Assembly (NCBI GenBank): GCA_029266795.1
Contig: JAQSWE010000025.1
Coordinates: 1-25,989 of the forward strand
Length of the DNA stretch: 25,989 nt
Source of the DNA: Alphaproteobacteria bacterium
Lineage (GTDB): Bacteria; Pseudomonadota; Alphaproteobacteria; Micavibrionales; UBA2020
Direction of reading: 5' to 3'
Shown: positions 14,349-21,734 of the stretch, in pieces
Position numbering within the stretch: the first letter of the stretch is position 1
How the letters are laid out: every line of letters starts with the position of its first letter
The notes under the pieces: model-generated
Databases searched by the model: none
What the model saw: only the letters and a program-made list of their open reading frames with translations
Told to the model about the DNA's origin: nothing
Translations under genes and position numbers: made by a program

Positions 14349-15050
14349 ATGGCCGAAAAAGAAGACTATTATCAGGTATTGGGCGTCGCAAAAGATGCGA
14401 CCGCGGAGCAAATCAAGGCCGCCCATAAATCCATCATGCTGAAAAACCACCCGGACATGGTGAAGAACCGCAAATATCCGGATGACGCGGCGAAGCAAAA
14501 GGCACTCGCCGAGGCCGACCTGAAATTCAAGGCCGCGAACGAAGCTGAAGGCGTGCTGTCCGACCCGTCCAAGCGCGCCACCTACGATAAATATGGCCAC
14601 AAAGGCATTGAAAACCTCAACGCTGGCAAGAGCGGCGCGTCGGGTCAAAGCTATGAACAGGTCGCCGGCCCCGTCGTGCGCAAATCCTATTCCGAGGAAG
14701 ATACCCTCAGCTTCTTTGAAAAACGCGCGGAACGCAGCCGCACCGAAGATGGTTCGAATGACGGACTGACGTCCGAGCAGCGCCGCGAGAAAGCACGCCA
14801 GGACCGCATCGCAAAACGCGGCGGTGGCAGCAGCTCCACCCCTGCCACGACCGTGCCCACACCCGGTTCTGCCATCAACGTGTTCCACGACGTCGCAACG
14901 AAAGTCAGCGATGTCGCCGACAAATTGAAATCCGGCGACGTTGCCGTTCCGCTTGCGGATCTCGAAGATTTCCGCAAAAGCCTCACCAAACTCGAAGGCA
15001 TGATCGACCAGCAGATCGCACGTGCGAAACGCGGCGGCCCCCGCCCTTAA
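14349..15050 (+). CDS. short J-domain protein (DnaJ class C-like)
   Basis: This 233-residue protein has an N-terminal J domain (residues about 5-85) with HPD at 34-36 and the helix IV region LSDPSKRATYDKYGHKG. J domains stimulate an Hsp70 ATPase. After HPD there is an insertion of about 10 residues compared with typical J domains (MVKNRKYPDDAAKQKALA). There are no Gly/Phe-rich or zinc domains, so it is not a standard DnaJ. The rest is charged and low in hydrophobicity, with a Ser/Thr/Pro linker around residue 160 and a helical C-terminal segment that includes VSDVADKLKSG and LEDFRKSLTKLEGMIDQQ. It is transcribed away from hrcA and followed 25 bp later by rph, so the two may be cotranscribed. 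Its client and Hsp70 partner are unknown; DnaK is the obvious candidate. Confidence 0.88.
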   Translation: MAEKEDYYQVLGVAKDATAEQIKAAHKSIMLKNHPDMVKNRKYPDDAAKQKALAEADLKFKAANEAEGVLSDPSKRATYDKYGHKGIENLNAGKSGASGQSYEQVAGPVVRKSYSEEDTLSFFEKRAERSRTEDGSNDGLTSEQRREKARQDRIAKRGGGSSSTPATTVPTPGSAINVFHDVATKVSDVADKLKSGDVAVPLADLEDFRKSLTKLEGMIDQQIARAKRGGPRP

Positions 15051-15075
15051 TCAAACATAGACAGGACTTAATCTC

Positions 15076-15792
15076 ATGCGCCCCTCCGGACGTGCGGCTG
15101 ACCAGCTGCGCAACATCACACTTGAACCCGGATTTTCGAAGCATGCGGAAGGCTCCTGCATGGCGCGCTTCGGCGATACCCATGTTCTTTGCACCGCTTC
15201 GGTCGAAGACCGCGTTGCGTCATGGCTGAAGGGCAAAGGCAAGGGCTGGGTGACGGCCGAATACGGCATGCTGCCCCGCTCCACCGGCAGCCGCACCGAC
15301 CGCGAAGCCGCGCGCGGCAAACAATCGGGCCGCACGCAGGAAATCCAGCGCCTGATCGGTCGCGCGCTCCGCGCTGTGGTGAAACTGGAAGCAATGCCGG
15401 AACTACAGATCGTGATCGACTGCGATGTCATTCAGGCCGATGGCGGCACACGCACGGCGGCAATTACCGGCTCGTATGTCGCCCTCCAGCAGGCTTGCGC
15501 GCATCTGCAGAAAATCGGCGCGGTGAAGGAAAACCCGATCATCGATACCGTCGCTGCTGTTTCCTGCGGCCTCTACAAAGGCGAAGCGGTGCTCGATCTT
15601 GATTACATCGAGGATTCCGGTGCGGAAGCGGATGCGAATTTCGTCATGACCGGTGGCGGCGGATTGGTCGAAGTGCAGGGCACGGCAGAGCATCGCGCCT
15701 TCACCGAGGAACAGTTCATGAGCCTGATGGGTTTGGCGCGCAAAGGCATCGGTGAGTTGATTTCCCACCAGAAAAATGCTTTAAACAAATAA
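15076..15792 (+). CDS. rph: ribonuclease PH
   Basis: RNase PH is a phosphorolytic 3'-5' exoribonuclease that trims tRNA 3' ends and forms a hexameric ring. The protein has 238 residues, the normal length, with MRPSGRAADQLR at the start and recognisable FGDTHVLCTASVED, GWVTAEYGMLPRSTGSR, GRTQEIQRLIGRALRA (phosphate-site Arg region) and DCDVIQADGGTRTAAITG segments. An AGGA ribosome site precedes the ATG. In many alphaproteobacteria rph is directly followed by rdgB and hemW; here two ankyrin genes lie between rph and rdgB. Confidence 0.98.
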   Translation: MRPSGRAADQLRNITLEPGFSKHAEGSCMARFGDTHVLCTASVEDRVASWLKGKGKGWVTAEYGMLPRSTGSRTDREAARGKQSGRTQEIQRLIGRALRAVVKLEAMPELQIVIDCDVIQADGGTRTAAITGSYVALQQACAHLQKIGAVKENPIIDTVAAVSCGLYKGEAVLDLDYIEDSGAEADANFVMTGGGGLVEVQGTAEHRAFTEEQFMSLMGLARKGIGELISHQKNALNK

Positions 15793-15820
15793 ATCAGTAA
15801 TTTAGGGCAGTGTATAGAAT

Positions 15821-15850
15821 TTGACATAATGCGCAGAAGTGGCGTAGGAT
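15821..15850 (+). promoter_or_regulatory. sigma70-type promoter of the first ankyrin gene
   Basis: TTGACA (15821-15826), 18 bp, TAGGAT (15845-15850). It is followed 34 bp later by the ATG at 15885, which has a GGAGG ribosome site. The TTGACATAA context matches that of the promoters at 14262 and 17087. Confidence 0.6.
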
Positions 15851-15884
15851 GTCTTGCGATTCCAACCGTTTGGAGGATATTGCC

Positions 15885-17042
15885 ATGGCTGCCAACACCC
15901 CGAAGAAAGACATGAAGGATACGCTGCGCTACAAGCACATGGTCGCGCGCCTTCAAAACCTGCTGCCGCATCAAAAAGAAGCGGCGCTGCTTCAGGAAAT
16001 TTCCAAGGGCCTGCAATGGCGCATCGATGCCGCGATCGAAGCGGTCGAAAAGAAACCCGACGACTGGCAATTGATCGATACCGCAGGCGTGTTGAAACAG
16101 GCTGCAATGTTCGGTCGTCTCGCAACCGTTGAAAAACTCTGCGACCTGTTTGGCTATCCCGCCGGCACGCCGGTTGCGCCGCAGCCGATTGATGTCGCGT
16201 TCCAGACCGCCGTGCTGCACGGTCGTTTCCGCACCGCCGATGCGCTGGCGCTGCGCGGCGCGGGCATGCACCCCGTATCAAACGGCAGCCCGCTGCCGCC
16301 GCTCCTGCAGGCTGTGCTGCAGGAGCAGACACGCAGTATTGATTACCTCGTTAAAAAAGGTGCGGACAAGAACTTCCTCGCCTATCTGGCGGTCGGCGCG
16401 AATTCGATGAAATCTCTGACGCATCTTGTCGAAAAACGCGGCGCAGATGTGAATTACAGTACGCCATCGGGAGACACGCCGCTCGACATGGCATTGCGCG
16501 TGAACAATCCGGTGCTGAAGCAGTACCTGCTCGATCACGGCGCGAAACAGCCGCAGCTGCTCGAAAAGCCCGTCGCACTCAGCAGCGAAGCGCTGAAAGG
16601 CACGACGTTCGACGTGAATTTCGAAACGGCGTATCTGCCGATCATCCTGAAGGCATGGCAGGTGCCCGTGATTTCGAAAGAGTTGAAAGACGCGCTGGGT
16701 GCTGTTGCCAAAACCGATACCGGCCTCGACTTCACGCTCAAGAATGGCCGTAAGATGGAATGGGCGGAAAACAGCAACGGCACAGAATTCATCGGTCGCG
16801 GCAACCGCAGCAGTGAATTCGACACGTCCGACGCGCGCGCCATGGTCGCGGCAGGCAAGAGCCGCGGCTGGAAGGAAATCAACGTGCATGGTGACGACAC
16901 GCAGCGCCAGAAGCTGTGGCTCGAGGCAAAACGCCAGGGCTTGAGCGTGCCGAACTATACGCCGGAGGCGGGCAGCGAGGCCGCTAAAATCTGGGCGGCT
17001 GAGCAGCCTGCGAAAAAGCCGCAAGGTCCGCGTCCCAATTAA
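15885..17042 (+). CDS. ankyrin-repeat protein with LPD7-like C-terminal domain
   Basis: This 385-residue protein starts at the ATG at 15885, which is supported by TTGGAGG; the frame is open 12 codons upstream but overlaps the promoter. Residues 10-100 form an N-terminal region shared with the next gene (TLRYKHM(V/I)ARL, then QWRIDAAIEAV). Residues about 105-225 contain degenerate ankyrin repeats, clearest at HLVEKRGADVNYSTPSGDTP and YLLDHGAK. Residues about 275-365 resemble the LPD7 domain of polyvalent and relaxase proteins (GRGN, then an alternating segment, ARAMVAAGKSRGWKEINVHG, and QKLWLEAKRQGLSVPNYTP). LPD7 is usually found in conjugative or phage-borne multidomain proteins, so its fusion to ankyrin repeats in a housekeeping cluster is unusual. 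No signal peptide. The function is unknown. Confidence 0.85.
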   Translation: MAANTPKKDMKDTLRYKHMVARLQNLLPHQKEAALLQEISKGLQWRIDAAIEAVEKKPDDWQLIDTAGVLKQAAMFGRLATVEKLCDLFGYPAGTPVAPQPIDVAFQTAVLHGRFRTADALALRGAGMHPVSNGSPLPPLLQAVLQEQTRSIDYLVKKGADKNFLAYLAVGANSMKSLTHLVEKRGADVNYSTPSGDTPLDMALRVNNPVLKQYLLDHGAKQPQLLEKPVALSSEALKGTTFDVNFETAYLPIILKAWQVPVISKELKDALGAVAKTDTGLDFTLKNGRKMEWAENSNGTEFIGRGNRSSEFDTSDARAMVAAGKSRGWKEINVHGDDTQRQKLWLEAKRQGLSVPNYTPEAGSEAAKIWAAEQPAKKPQGPRPN

Positions 17043-17086
17043 TCTTTTCGCCATTTATTACAATAGGTTATCGTGGGTCATTTAGA

Positions 17087-17114
17087 TTGACATAACGCGT
17101 CTTTCTGCTATTCT
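17087..17114 (+). promoter_or_regulatory. sigma70-type promoter of the second ankyrin gene
   Basis: TTGACA (17087-17092), 16 bp, TATTCT (17109-17114), 33 bp before the ATG at 17148. The following rdgB and hemW have no gap for their own promoter, so they probably depend on this one. Confidence 0.65.
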
Positions 17115-17147
17115 CGGCGCGGTTTTATTTATAAGGAATTTCGCGCC

Positions 17148-18203
17148 ATGACCGCACCTAAAGACCCGAAAAACACGCTGCGCTATAAACATATGATTGC
17201 GCGCCTGTCCACCCTGCCGCCTTATCGTCAGGAAGTGGCGCTGAAAAAGGAAATCATCAACGGCCCGCAATGGCGCATCGACGCCGCGATCGAGGCTGTG
17301 CCCCGCGGCAACTGGCAGTACATCAACACGACGGAAGTCATGAAGCTGGCCGCCAGCCTCGGCCGCTTGCAGACCGTCGAGAAAATCTCTGGCGTGCTGG
17401 GTTACAAAATCGGCGACAGCGTCGCGCAGGATCCCGTCCAAGCCGCATTCCATGTGGCGTCACTGCATGGTCATTACCGCACGGCGGATGCTATGGCGAA
17501 ACGCGGTGCAGGGCCGATGTATGAAGCGAAGGGGACGCCCGCCGCAATTTACACCGCCATCAAGGAAGCGGATTTCAAGAAGATCAATTACCTGCTGAAG
17601 CGCGGCGCGGACAAAGACTACCTCGTCAACCTTGCCTCCGTGTCGCCGAAATACATGGAAGTGACAAAATACCTTGTCGAGGAAAAACAGTCGGGTGTGA
17701 ATTTCGCGTCTGAAGGTTTCTGGACGCCCTTCCTCAACGCCGTAAAATATGGTCGTAACGACCTTGCGTTTTACCTGCTGGAACACGGCGCGACGCCGCA
17801 GCTGGACAAAAGCGCTGGCGAGGCACTCTATACCGCTGTCGGGCGCGGCAATCTTGTCATGATAAATACGATGCTCGATATCGGCTTCAAGGTCGATATG
17901 CAGACAGTGCATCACGCGGTCTATGAAGGTCAGGTCGATGCCGCGAAAATCCTGCTGGCGCGCGGCGGCGTGAATATCAATGAAGGCAAACAGGAAACAC
18001 TGCTACTGGCGATTGCCGCCCAGAAGAACGCGCCCGAAATGGTCGCCCTCGCGCTCGACGCCGGTGCCGATGCGAAAGCGGCGCTGGAGGCCTTGAAGAA
18101 AGATCCCGAGCTTTATCGCTACGGCAACCGCGCGAAGATGGAAAAATACCTCGAAGATTACCTCGCGCCGAAAGCGCCGAAACCCCCGGGATTTAACCTG
18201 TGA
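17148..18203 (+). CDS. ankyrin-repeat protein ending in GFNL
   Basis: This 351-residue cytoplasmic protein is a paralog of the gene just upstream. They share the N-terminal 90 residues (TLRYKHMIARL, QWRIDAAIEAV, a motif with LGRLQTVEKI) and the HGHYRTADAMAKRGAG repeat region. Ankyrin units follow (NYLLKRGADKDYL, FYLLEHGATPQL, KILLARGGVNINE, ALALDAGADAKAAL). It has more ankyrin repeats than the first copy and lacks the LPD7-like domain. A short Pro/Lys linker leads to GFNL at the very end, similar to the SFDL end of two other proteins in this window. AAGGA is the ribosome site. Its stop overlaps a GTG codon in the rdgB frame. Host targeting, often inferred for ankyrin proteins, is not supported by anything seen here. 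Confidence 0.86.
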   Translation: MTAPKDPKNTLRYKHMIARLSTLPPYRQEVALKKEIINGPQWRIDAAIEAVPRGNWQYINTTEVMKLAASLGRLQTVEKISGVLGYKIGDSVAQDPVQAAFHVASLHGHYRTADAMAKRGAGPMYEAKGTPAAIYTAIKEADFKKINYLLKRGADKDYLVNLASVSPKYMEVTKYLVEEKQSGVNFASEGFWTPFLNAVKYGRNDLAFYLLEHGATPQLDKSAGEALYTAVGRGNLVMINTMLDIGFKVDMQTVHHAVYEGQVDAAKILLARGGVNINEGKQETLLLAIAAQKNAPEMVALALDAGADAKAALEALKKDPELYRYGNRAKMEKYLEDYLAPKAPKPPGFNL

Positions 18204-18226
18204 GCGCGGAATTAAAGGAAAAAGCG

Positions 18227-18829
18227 ATGGTGCGTAAATTCACGGGCGAGGAACTCGTGGTGGCGACCCATAACAATGGCAAGCTGCGCGAGCTGCGCGA
18301 AATGTTTGGCGACCGCATCGCGAAGCTGACGAGTGCGGCAGAATATGGTGTTGAATCGCCCGAGGAAACCGGCACGACGTTCATCGAAAACGCGCTCATC
18401 AAAGCGCGCGTCGTGGCGGAAGCAACGGGCAAGCCAGCGCTCGCGGATGACAGCGGACTCTGCGTCAACGCGCTGAACGGCGCGCCCGGCGTTTATTCCG
18501 CCGACTGGGCGGAAGAACCGGGTAAACCGCGCGATTTCTACATGGCGATGGAACGCGTGCAGGCCGAGATGGGTGACAACCCCGACCGCTCCGCCTATTT
18601 CGTGTCCTGCCTTGTGCTGGCATGGCCTGACGGCCATTTTGAGTCGGTCGAAGGTTACGTGCATGGCACGCTGCAATTCCCGCCGCGCGGCGATAAAGGC
18701 CACGGCTATGACCCCGTCTTCGTGCCGAACGGTGAAACGCGCAGCTATGGCGAAATGACGCAGGAAGAGAAAGAAAAAACTAGCCATCGCGGCGACTCGT
18801 TCAGAAAAATGCTGGCGAAATGCTTCTAA
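18227..18829 (+). CDS. rdgB: XTP/dITP diphosphatase (RdgB/HAM1)
   Basis: The enzyme hydrolyses dITP, XTP and ITP to monophosphates and keeps deaminated purines out of DNA. From the ATG at 18227 it has 200 residues, typical for the family. Motifs are VVATHNNGKLREL at the N-terminus, TFIENALIKARVVAEATG, ADDSGLCVNALNGAPGVYSA, GHGYDPVFVPNG and the terminal SHRGDSFRKML. A GTG at 18200, overlapping the preceding stop, is an alternative start, but AAAGGA lies at the right distance from 18227. It overlaps hemW by 10 bp at its 3' end. Confidence 0.97.
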   Translation: MVRKFTGEELVVATHNNGKLRELREMFGDRIAKLTSAAEYGVESPEETGTTFIENALIKARVVAEATGKPALADDSGLCVNALNGAPGVYSADWAEEPGKPRDFYMAMERVQAEMGDNPDRSAYFVSCLVLAWPDGHFESVEGYVHGTLQFPPRGDKGHGYDPVFVPNGETRSYGEMTQEEKEKTSHRGDSFRKMLAKCF

Positions 18830-20010
18830 GCAAAAAAACCGAACCGGCTGAACTGCAAAGTCTTGCGGTCTATATCCACTGGCCGTTCTGCAAGTTCAAA
18901 TGCCATTACTGCGATTTCAACAGCCATGTGCGCGAGCAGGTGGAGCACAAGGACTGGGCAGCCGCGTATTTGCGGGAGCTTCGCCATTACCGCGACCTGA
19001 CAGGACCCCGCCACATTGAATCGATCTTCTTCGGCGGCGGCACCCCGTCGCTGATGGAACCAGCGACGGTTGAAGCCGTTATCCAGTCTGTGCATGATCT
19101 CTGGGGCGTGCCGCAAGGCACGGAAGTGACGCTGGAAGCAAACCCGACATCGACGGAAGCCGAAAAGCTGAAAGGGTTCAAGGCAGCGGGTGTCAACCGC
19201 GTCTCGCTCGGCGTGCAATCGCTGCGCGACGCCGACCTGAAACAGCTGACCCGCCAGCATTCGGCGGCGGAGGGGCTTGCGGCTGTTAAAACCGCTGCCT
19301 CCGTCTTTGACCGCTATTCCTTCGACATCATTTATGCCCGTCCCGATCAAACTGTCGACAGCTGGAAAGAAGAGCTGGCCGAAGCGCTTCAATATGCGCG
19401 GGGCCATATGTCTCTTTATCAACTGACGATCGAGGAAGGGACGAAATTCCACACGCTGCACGAGCGCGGGGAGCTGATTGTGCCGGATGGCGATACTGGT
19501 GCGTCTTTTTACGAAGCGACGCAGGAAATGATGGAGGCGGCGGGGATGCCCGCCTATGAAGTATCGAACCACGCCAAGCCGGGCGATGAATCGCGCCACA
19601 ATATGGTCTATTGGCGCTATGGCGATTACGCGGGCATCGGCCCTGGCGCGCATGGACGCCTGACCATTGACGGAGTAAAGCAGGCCACCCGTGCCCACCG
19701 CGCGCCTGAACTTTGGATGGAGCGCGTAAACCGCCACGGCCATGGCGCACATAACATGGAAACCGTCGATGCTGCCGGTCGCGGCCGGGAAATGCTGATG
19801 ATGGGCCTCCGTCTTATGGAAGGCGTCGACCTAGTTAAATTCCAGAATGAGGCGCAGAAAGATTTTTCAGCATTTGTTAACGCAAAAAGGCTCAGAATGC
19901 TGTTAGAAGAGGGGCTTCTTGAAGTTTCGCCTGTGCGGCTCACGGCGACGCCCAAGGGACGCCAGAGGCTCAACGCGGTTCTCGCCTATTTGTTATCCGG
20001 ACAGGAATGA
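18820..20010 (+). CDS. hemW: HemW, radical SAM heme chaperone (HemN-like)
   Basis: This 396-residue radical SAM protein of the oxygen-independent coproporphyrinogen oxidase family has the HemW-type start. The [4Fe-4S] cysteines are C24, C28 and C31 in YIHWPFCKFKCHYCDF, followed by IFFGGGTPSL, VTLEANPTS and RVSLGVQSL. The C-terminal part has YEVSNHAKPG and the GIGPGAHGRL loop. HemW members are thought to carry heme to targets and do not act as coproporphyrinogen oxidases; the position after rph/rdgB fits HemW. The start overlaps the end of rdgB by 10 bp, so translation is probably coupled. Confidence 0.95.
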   Translation: MLLSKKTEPAELQSLAVYIHWPFCKFKCHYCDFNSHVREQVEHKDWAAAYLRELRHYRDLTGPRHIESIFFGGGTPSLMEPATVEAVIQSVHDLWGVPQGTEVTLEANPTSTEAEKLKGFKAAGVNRVSLGVQSLRDADLKQLTRQHSAAEGLAAVKTAASVFDRYSFDIIYARPDQTVDSWKEELAEALQYARGHMSLYQLTIEEGTKFHTLHERGELIVPDGDTGASFYEATQEMMEAAGMPAYEVSNHAKPGDESRHNMVYWRYGDYAGIGPGAHGRLTIDGVKQATRAHRAPELWMERVNRHGHGAHNMETVDAAGRGREMLMMGLRLMEGVDLVKFQNEAQKDFSAFVNAKRLRMLLEEGLLEVSPVRLTATPKGRQRLNAVLAYLLSGQE

Positions 20011-20867
20011 TGCAAGTCATATTCGAAACAGACGCGGCTGAATTTTTGAAGAAGAACGGCGCGTATCTCGAAAACCGCGAGGCGGAGCATAACCTCATTC
20101 TATCGCTCAGCCATGCCGCGCTTGCGAAGCAGAGCAAAGGTGAAAAATCGGATATCCGTTTCGCGACGCTGATGAACGATGACGAATTTGTCGTGGCTGC
20201 CGTGCAGACGCCGCCGCACAACGTCGTGCTGAGCCGCGCGACGGCTCCCGAGATCGAGCCGCTCGCCGATGCACTGGCGGAAAAAGGCTGGGCATTCCCC
20301 GGCATCGTCGGCCCCGCAGGTGAGGCATCGACCTTCGCCGACCGCTGGGCGCTGAAGACCGGCCAGAAATCGGTCGAATACATGGACCAGATTATTTATT
20401 CTCTGAAGCAGATCCTCCTGCCGCCGATGGCGGAAGGACATAGCCGCTTCGCCAAACCCGAAGAGCAAAAAACCGTCGCGTCATGGATCCTGAAATTTGC
20501 GCAGGACGCCCTGCCGAAGTCGGAGCAGATGACGCAAGCCGATGCTGAAAAGCGCGCCGCCGAAAGCATTGCATCCGAACGTCTGATGGTCTGGGATGTG
20601 GACGGCGTCGCCCGCGCGCAGGCAGGCTTTTCGGGCACGGCGAATGTTGCGCGCATCAACATGGTCTATACCCCCCCGGAAGAGCGCGGACGCGGCTATG
20701 CGAGCGCCGTCGTGGCCGATATCAGCCAGCGCCAGCTGGATGCAGGCAAGAAAATGTGCTGCCTTTATGCGGATGCGCGCAACCCGGTGTCGAATTCAAT
20801 CTACCGTAAAATCGGCTATGAATTCGTGGGGCGTTCCAGCCTCTACGTGCTTGAAAAGAAATCCTGA
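20007..20867 (+). CDS. GNAT-family N-acetyltransferase
   Basis: This 286-residue protein overlaps the hemW stop by 4 bp (ATGA), so it is translationally coupled. The C-terminal third is a GNAT fold: NVARINMVYTPPEERGRGYAS contains the acetyl-CoA-binding R-G-R-G-Y-A motif near residue 230, followed by LYADARNPVSNSIYRKIGYE, the usual motif B. The N-terminal 130 residues are only loosely GNAT-like and may form a second, inactive GNAT-type half, as in other acetyltransferases of this length. The substrate is unknown. A second ATG three bases downstream is an equal alternative start. Confidence 0.9.
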   Translation: MMQVIFETDAAEFLKKNGAYLENREAEHNLILSLSHAALAKQSKGEKSDIRFATLMNDDEFVVAAVQTPPHNVVLSRATAPEIEPLADALAEKGWAFPGIVGPAGEASTFADRWALKTGQKSVEYMDQIIYSLKQILLPPMAEGHSRFAKPEEQKTVASWILKFAQDALPKSEQMTQADAEKRAAESIASERLMVWDVDGVARAQAGFSGTANVARINMVYTPPEERGRGYASAVVADISQRQLDAGKKMCCLYADARNPVSNSIYRKIGYEFVGRSSLYVLEKKS

Positions 20868-20876
20868 TATTTTTAG

Positions 20877-21581
20877 TTAAAGATCGAATGACCGCGGGGG
20901 ATGGTGCGGCCGTTCGGGGCGCGGCAGTTCCGGCAGGTTGCGGAGTTCCGCTTTCAGCGTTGCGGCAACTTCTCCATAGGCATCGACAAGGAAGTTGAAC
21001 GCCAGCACCGTCTGCTTGCGCAAATCGACGATATCGCGCTGGGAAACGGCGGGTGCGGCATTGCCGTTTTTTACAGCATCGAAAATCTTTTGCAGTTGCG
21101 CGGCATCGTTATCCTGCGCGCCGAAGGCTTGCGCCGGATTTGCCGTCGCCAGTTTCTCGGTGATCTTCGCCTTGCTTTTGTCCAAGTCTGCCACCAGCGC
21201 TTCGCTCAGGCGCGCGGCCCAGAAAATGGCTTCCTCCTGACCGTTTTGAAAAAACGGCATGTCGAATTCCTGCGCTTCATAGATCGGCGGCTTCACGCCA
21301 AGGCCGGTCGCCAATGTCGCGTTGCGCAGGCTTGCCTTTTCGATCGCGCCTGTGATTGATCCTGCGCTGCCGTCCGGCGCGCCGTTTTTCAGGTGCTGGA
21401 TGCCGCGCGCGACCAGACGCCATGACTCGCGTGTTGCGTCGCCCTGAGCTGCTGTCGGCGATAGCTTGTGAAGTTCGGTCACAATGGCAAAGGGAATTGC
21501 GTCGATGCGCCGTTGTGCCAGCAACAGCATGCGGTCATAGGTCGCGTTGCGTTCGGTCGTATGTTGCTGGCTGTCGGTCAC
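20877..21581 (-). CDS. unknown soluble protein ending in SFDL
   Basis: I do not recognise this protein. The GTG start at 21581 (234 residues) is preferred over an upstream ATG at 21641 because GGAG lies six bases before it and a predicted promoter overlaps the upstream extension. The protein looks mostly helical, with charged segments (ALVADLDKSKAKITEKLAT) and no signal peptide or membrane helix. The C-terminus is Pro/His/Arg-rich (ELPRPERPHHPPR) and closes with SFDL, the same last four residues as the protein at 6211-6825; both also begin MTD. It converges on the GNAT gene with 9 bp between stops and no obvious terminator. Confidence 0.75.
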   Translation of the reverse strand: MTDSQQHTTERNATYDRMLLLAQRRIDAIPFAIVTELHKLSPTAAQGDATRESWRLVARGIQHLKNGAPDGSAGSITGAIEKASLRNATLATGLGVKPPIYEAQEFDMPFFQNGQEEAIFWAARLSEALVADLDKSKAKITEKLATANPAQAFGAQDNDAAQLQKIFDAVKNGNAAPAVSQRDIVDLRKQTVLAFNFLVDAYGEVAATLKAELRNLPELPRPERPHHPPRSFDL

Positions 21582-21609
21582 ATGAATCTCCGCTCGAATA
21601 TCTGGTTTT

Positions 21610-21638
21610 ACCTTATCGCAAATCGCGGGAGATTTCAA
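21610..21638 (-). promoter_or_regulatory. sigma70-type promoter of the SFDL-ending gene
   Basis: TTGAAA (21638-21633), 17 bp, TAAGGT (21615-21610) on the minus strand. Transcription from about 21603 would include the GTG start at 21581 but not the ATG at 21641. Confidence 0.5.
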
Positions 21639-21678
21639 CAATATTACATAATATTACAAACGGTTGAAAGATTATTTC

Positions 21679-21712
21679 AAAAAAGAAGCGGCCCGTTTGA
21701 CGGGGCCGCTTC
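21679..21712 (-). terminator. rho-independent terminator of the exported-protein gene
   Basis: A perfect 10-bp stem (gaagcggccc at 21685-21694 with gggccgcttc at 21703-21712) with an 8-base loop is followed on the minus strand by T6. It lies 23 bp after the stop at 21735. Confidence 0.9.
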
Positions 21713-21734
21713 GATGTTTGTTATCCGATCCGTC

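Noticed and set aside
15885..18203. Ankyrin proteins as secreted host effectors
   Set aside because: There is no signal peptide, no secretion gene and no eukaryotic-type domain beyond the repeats. Ankyrin repeats alone do not show this.
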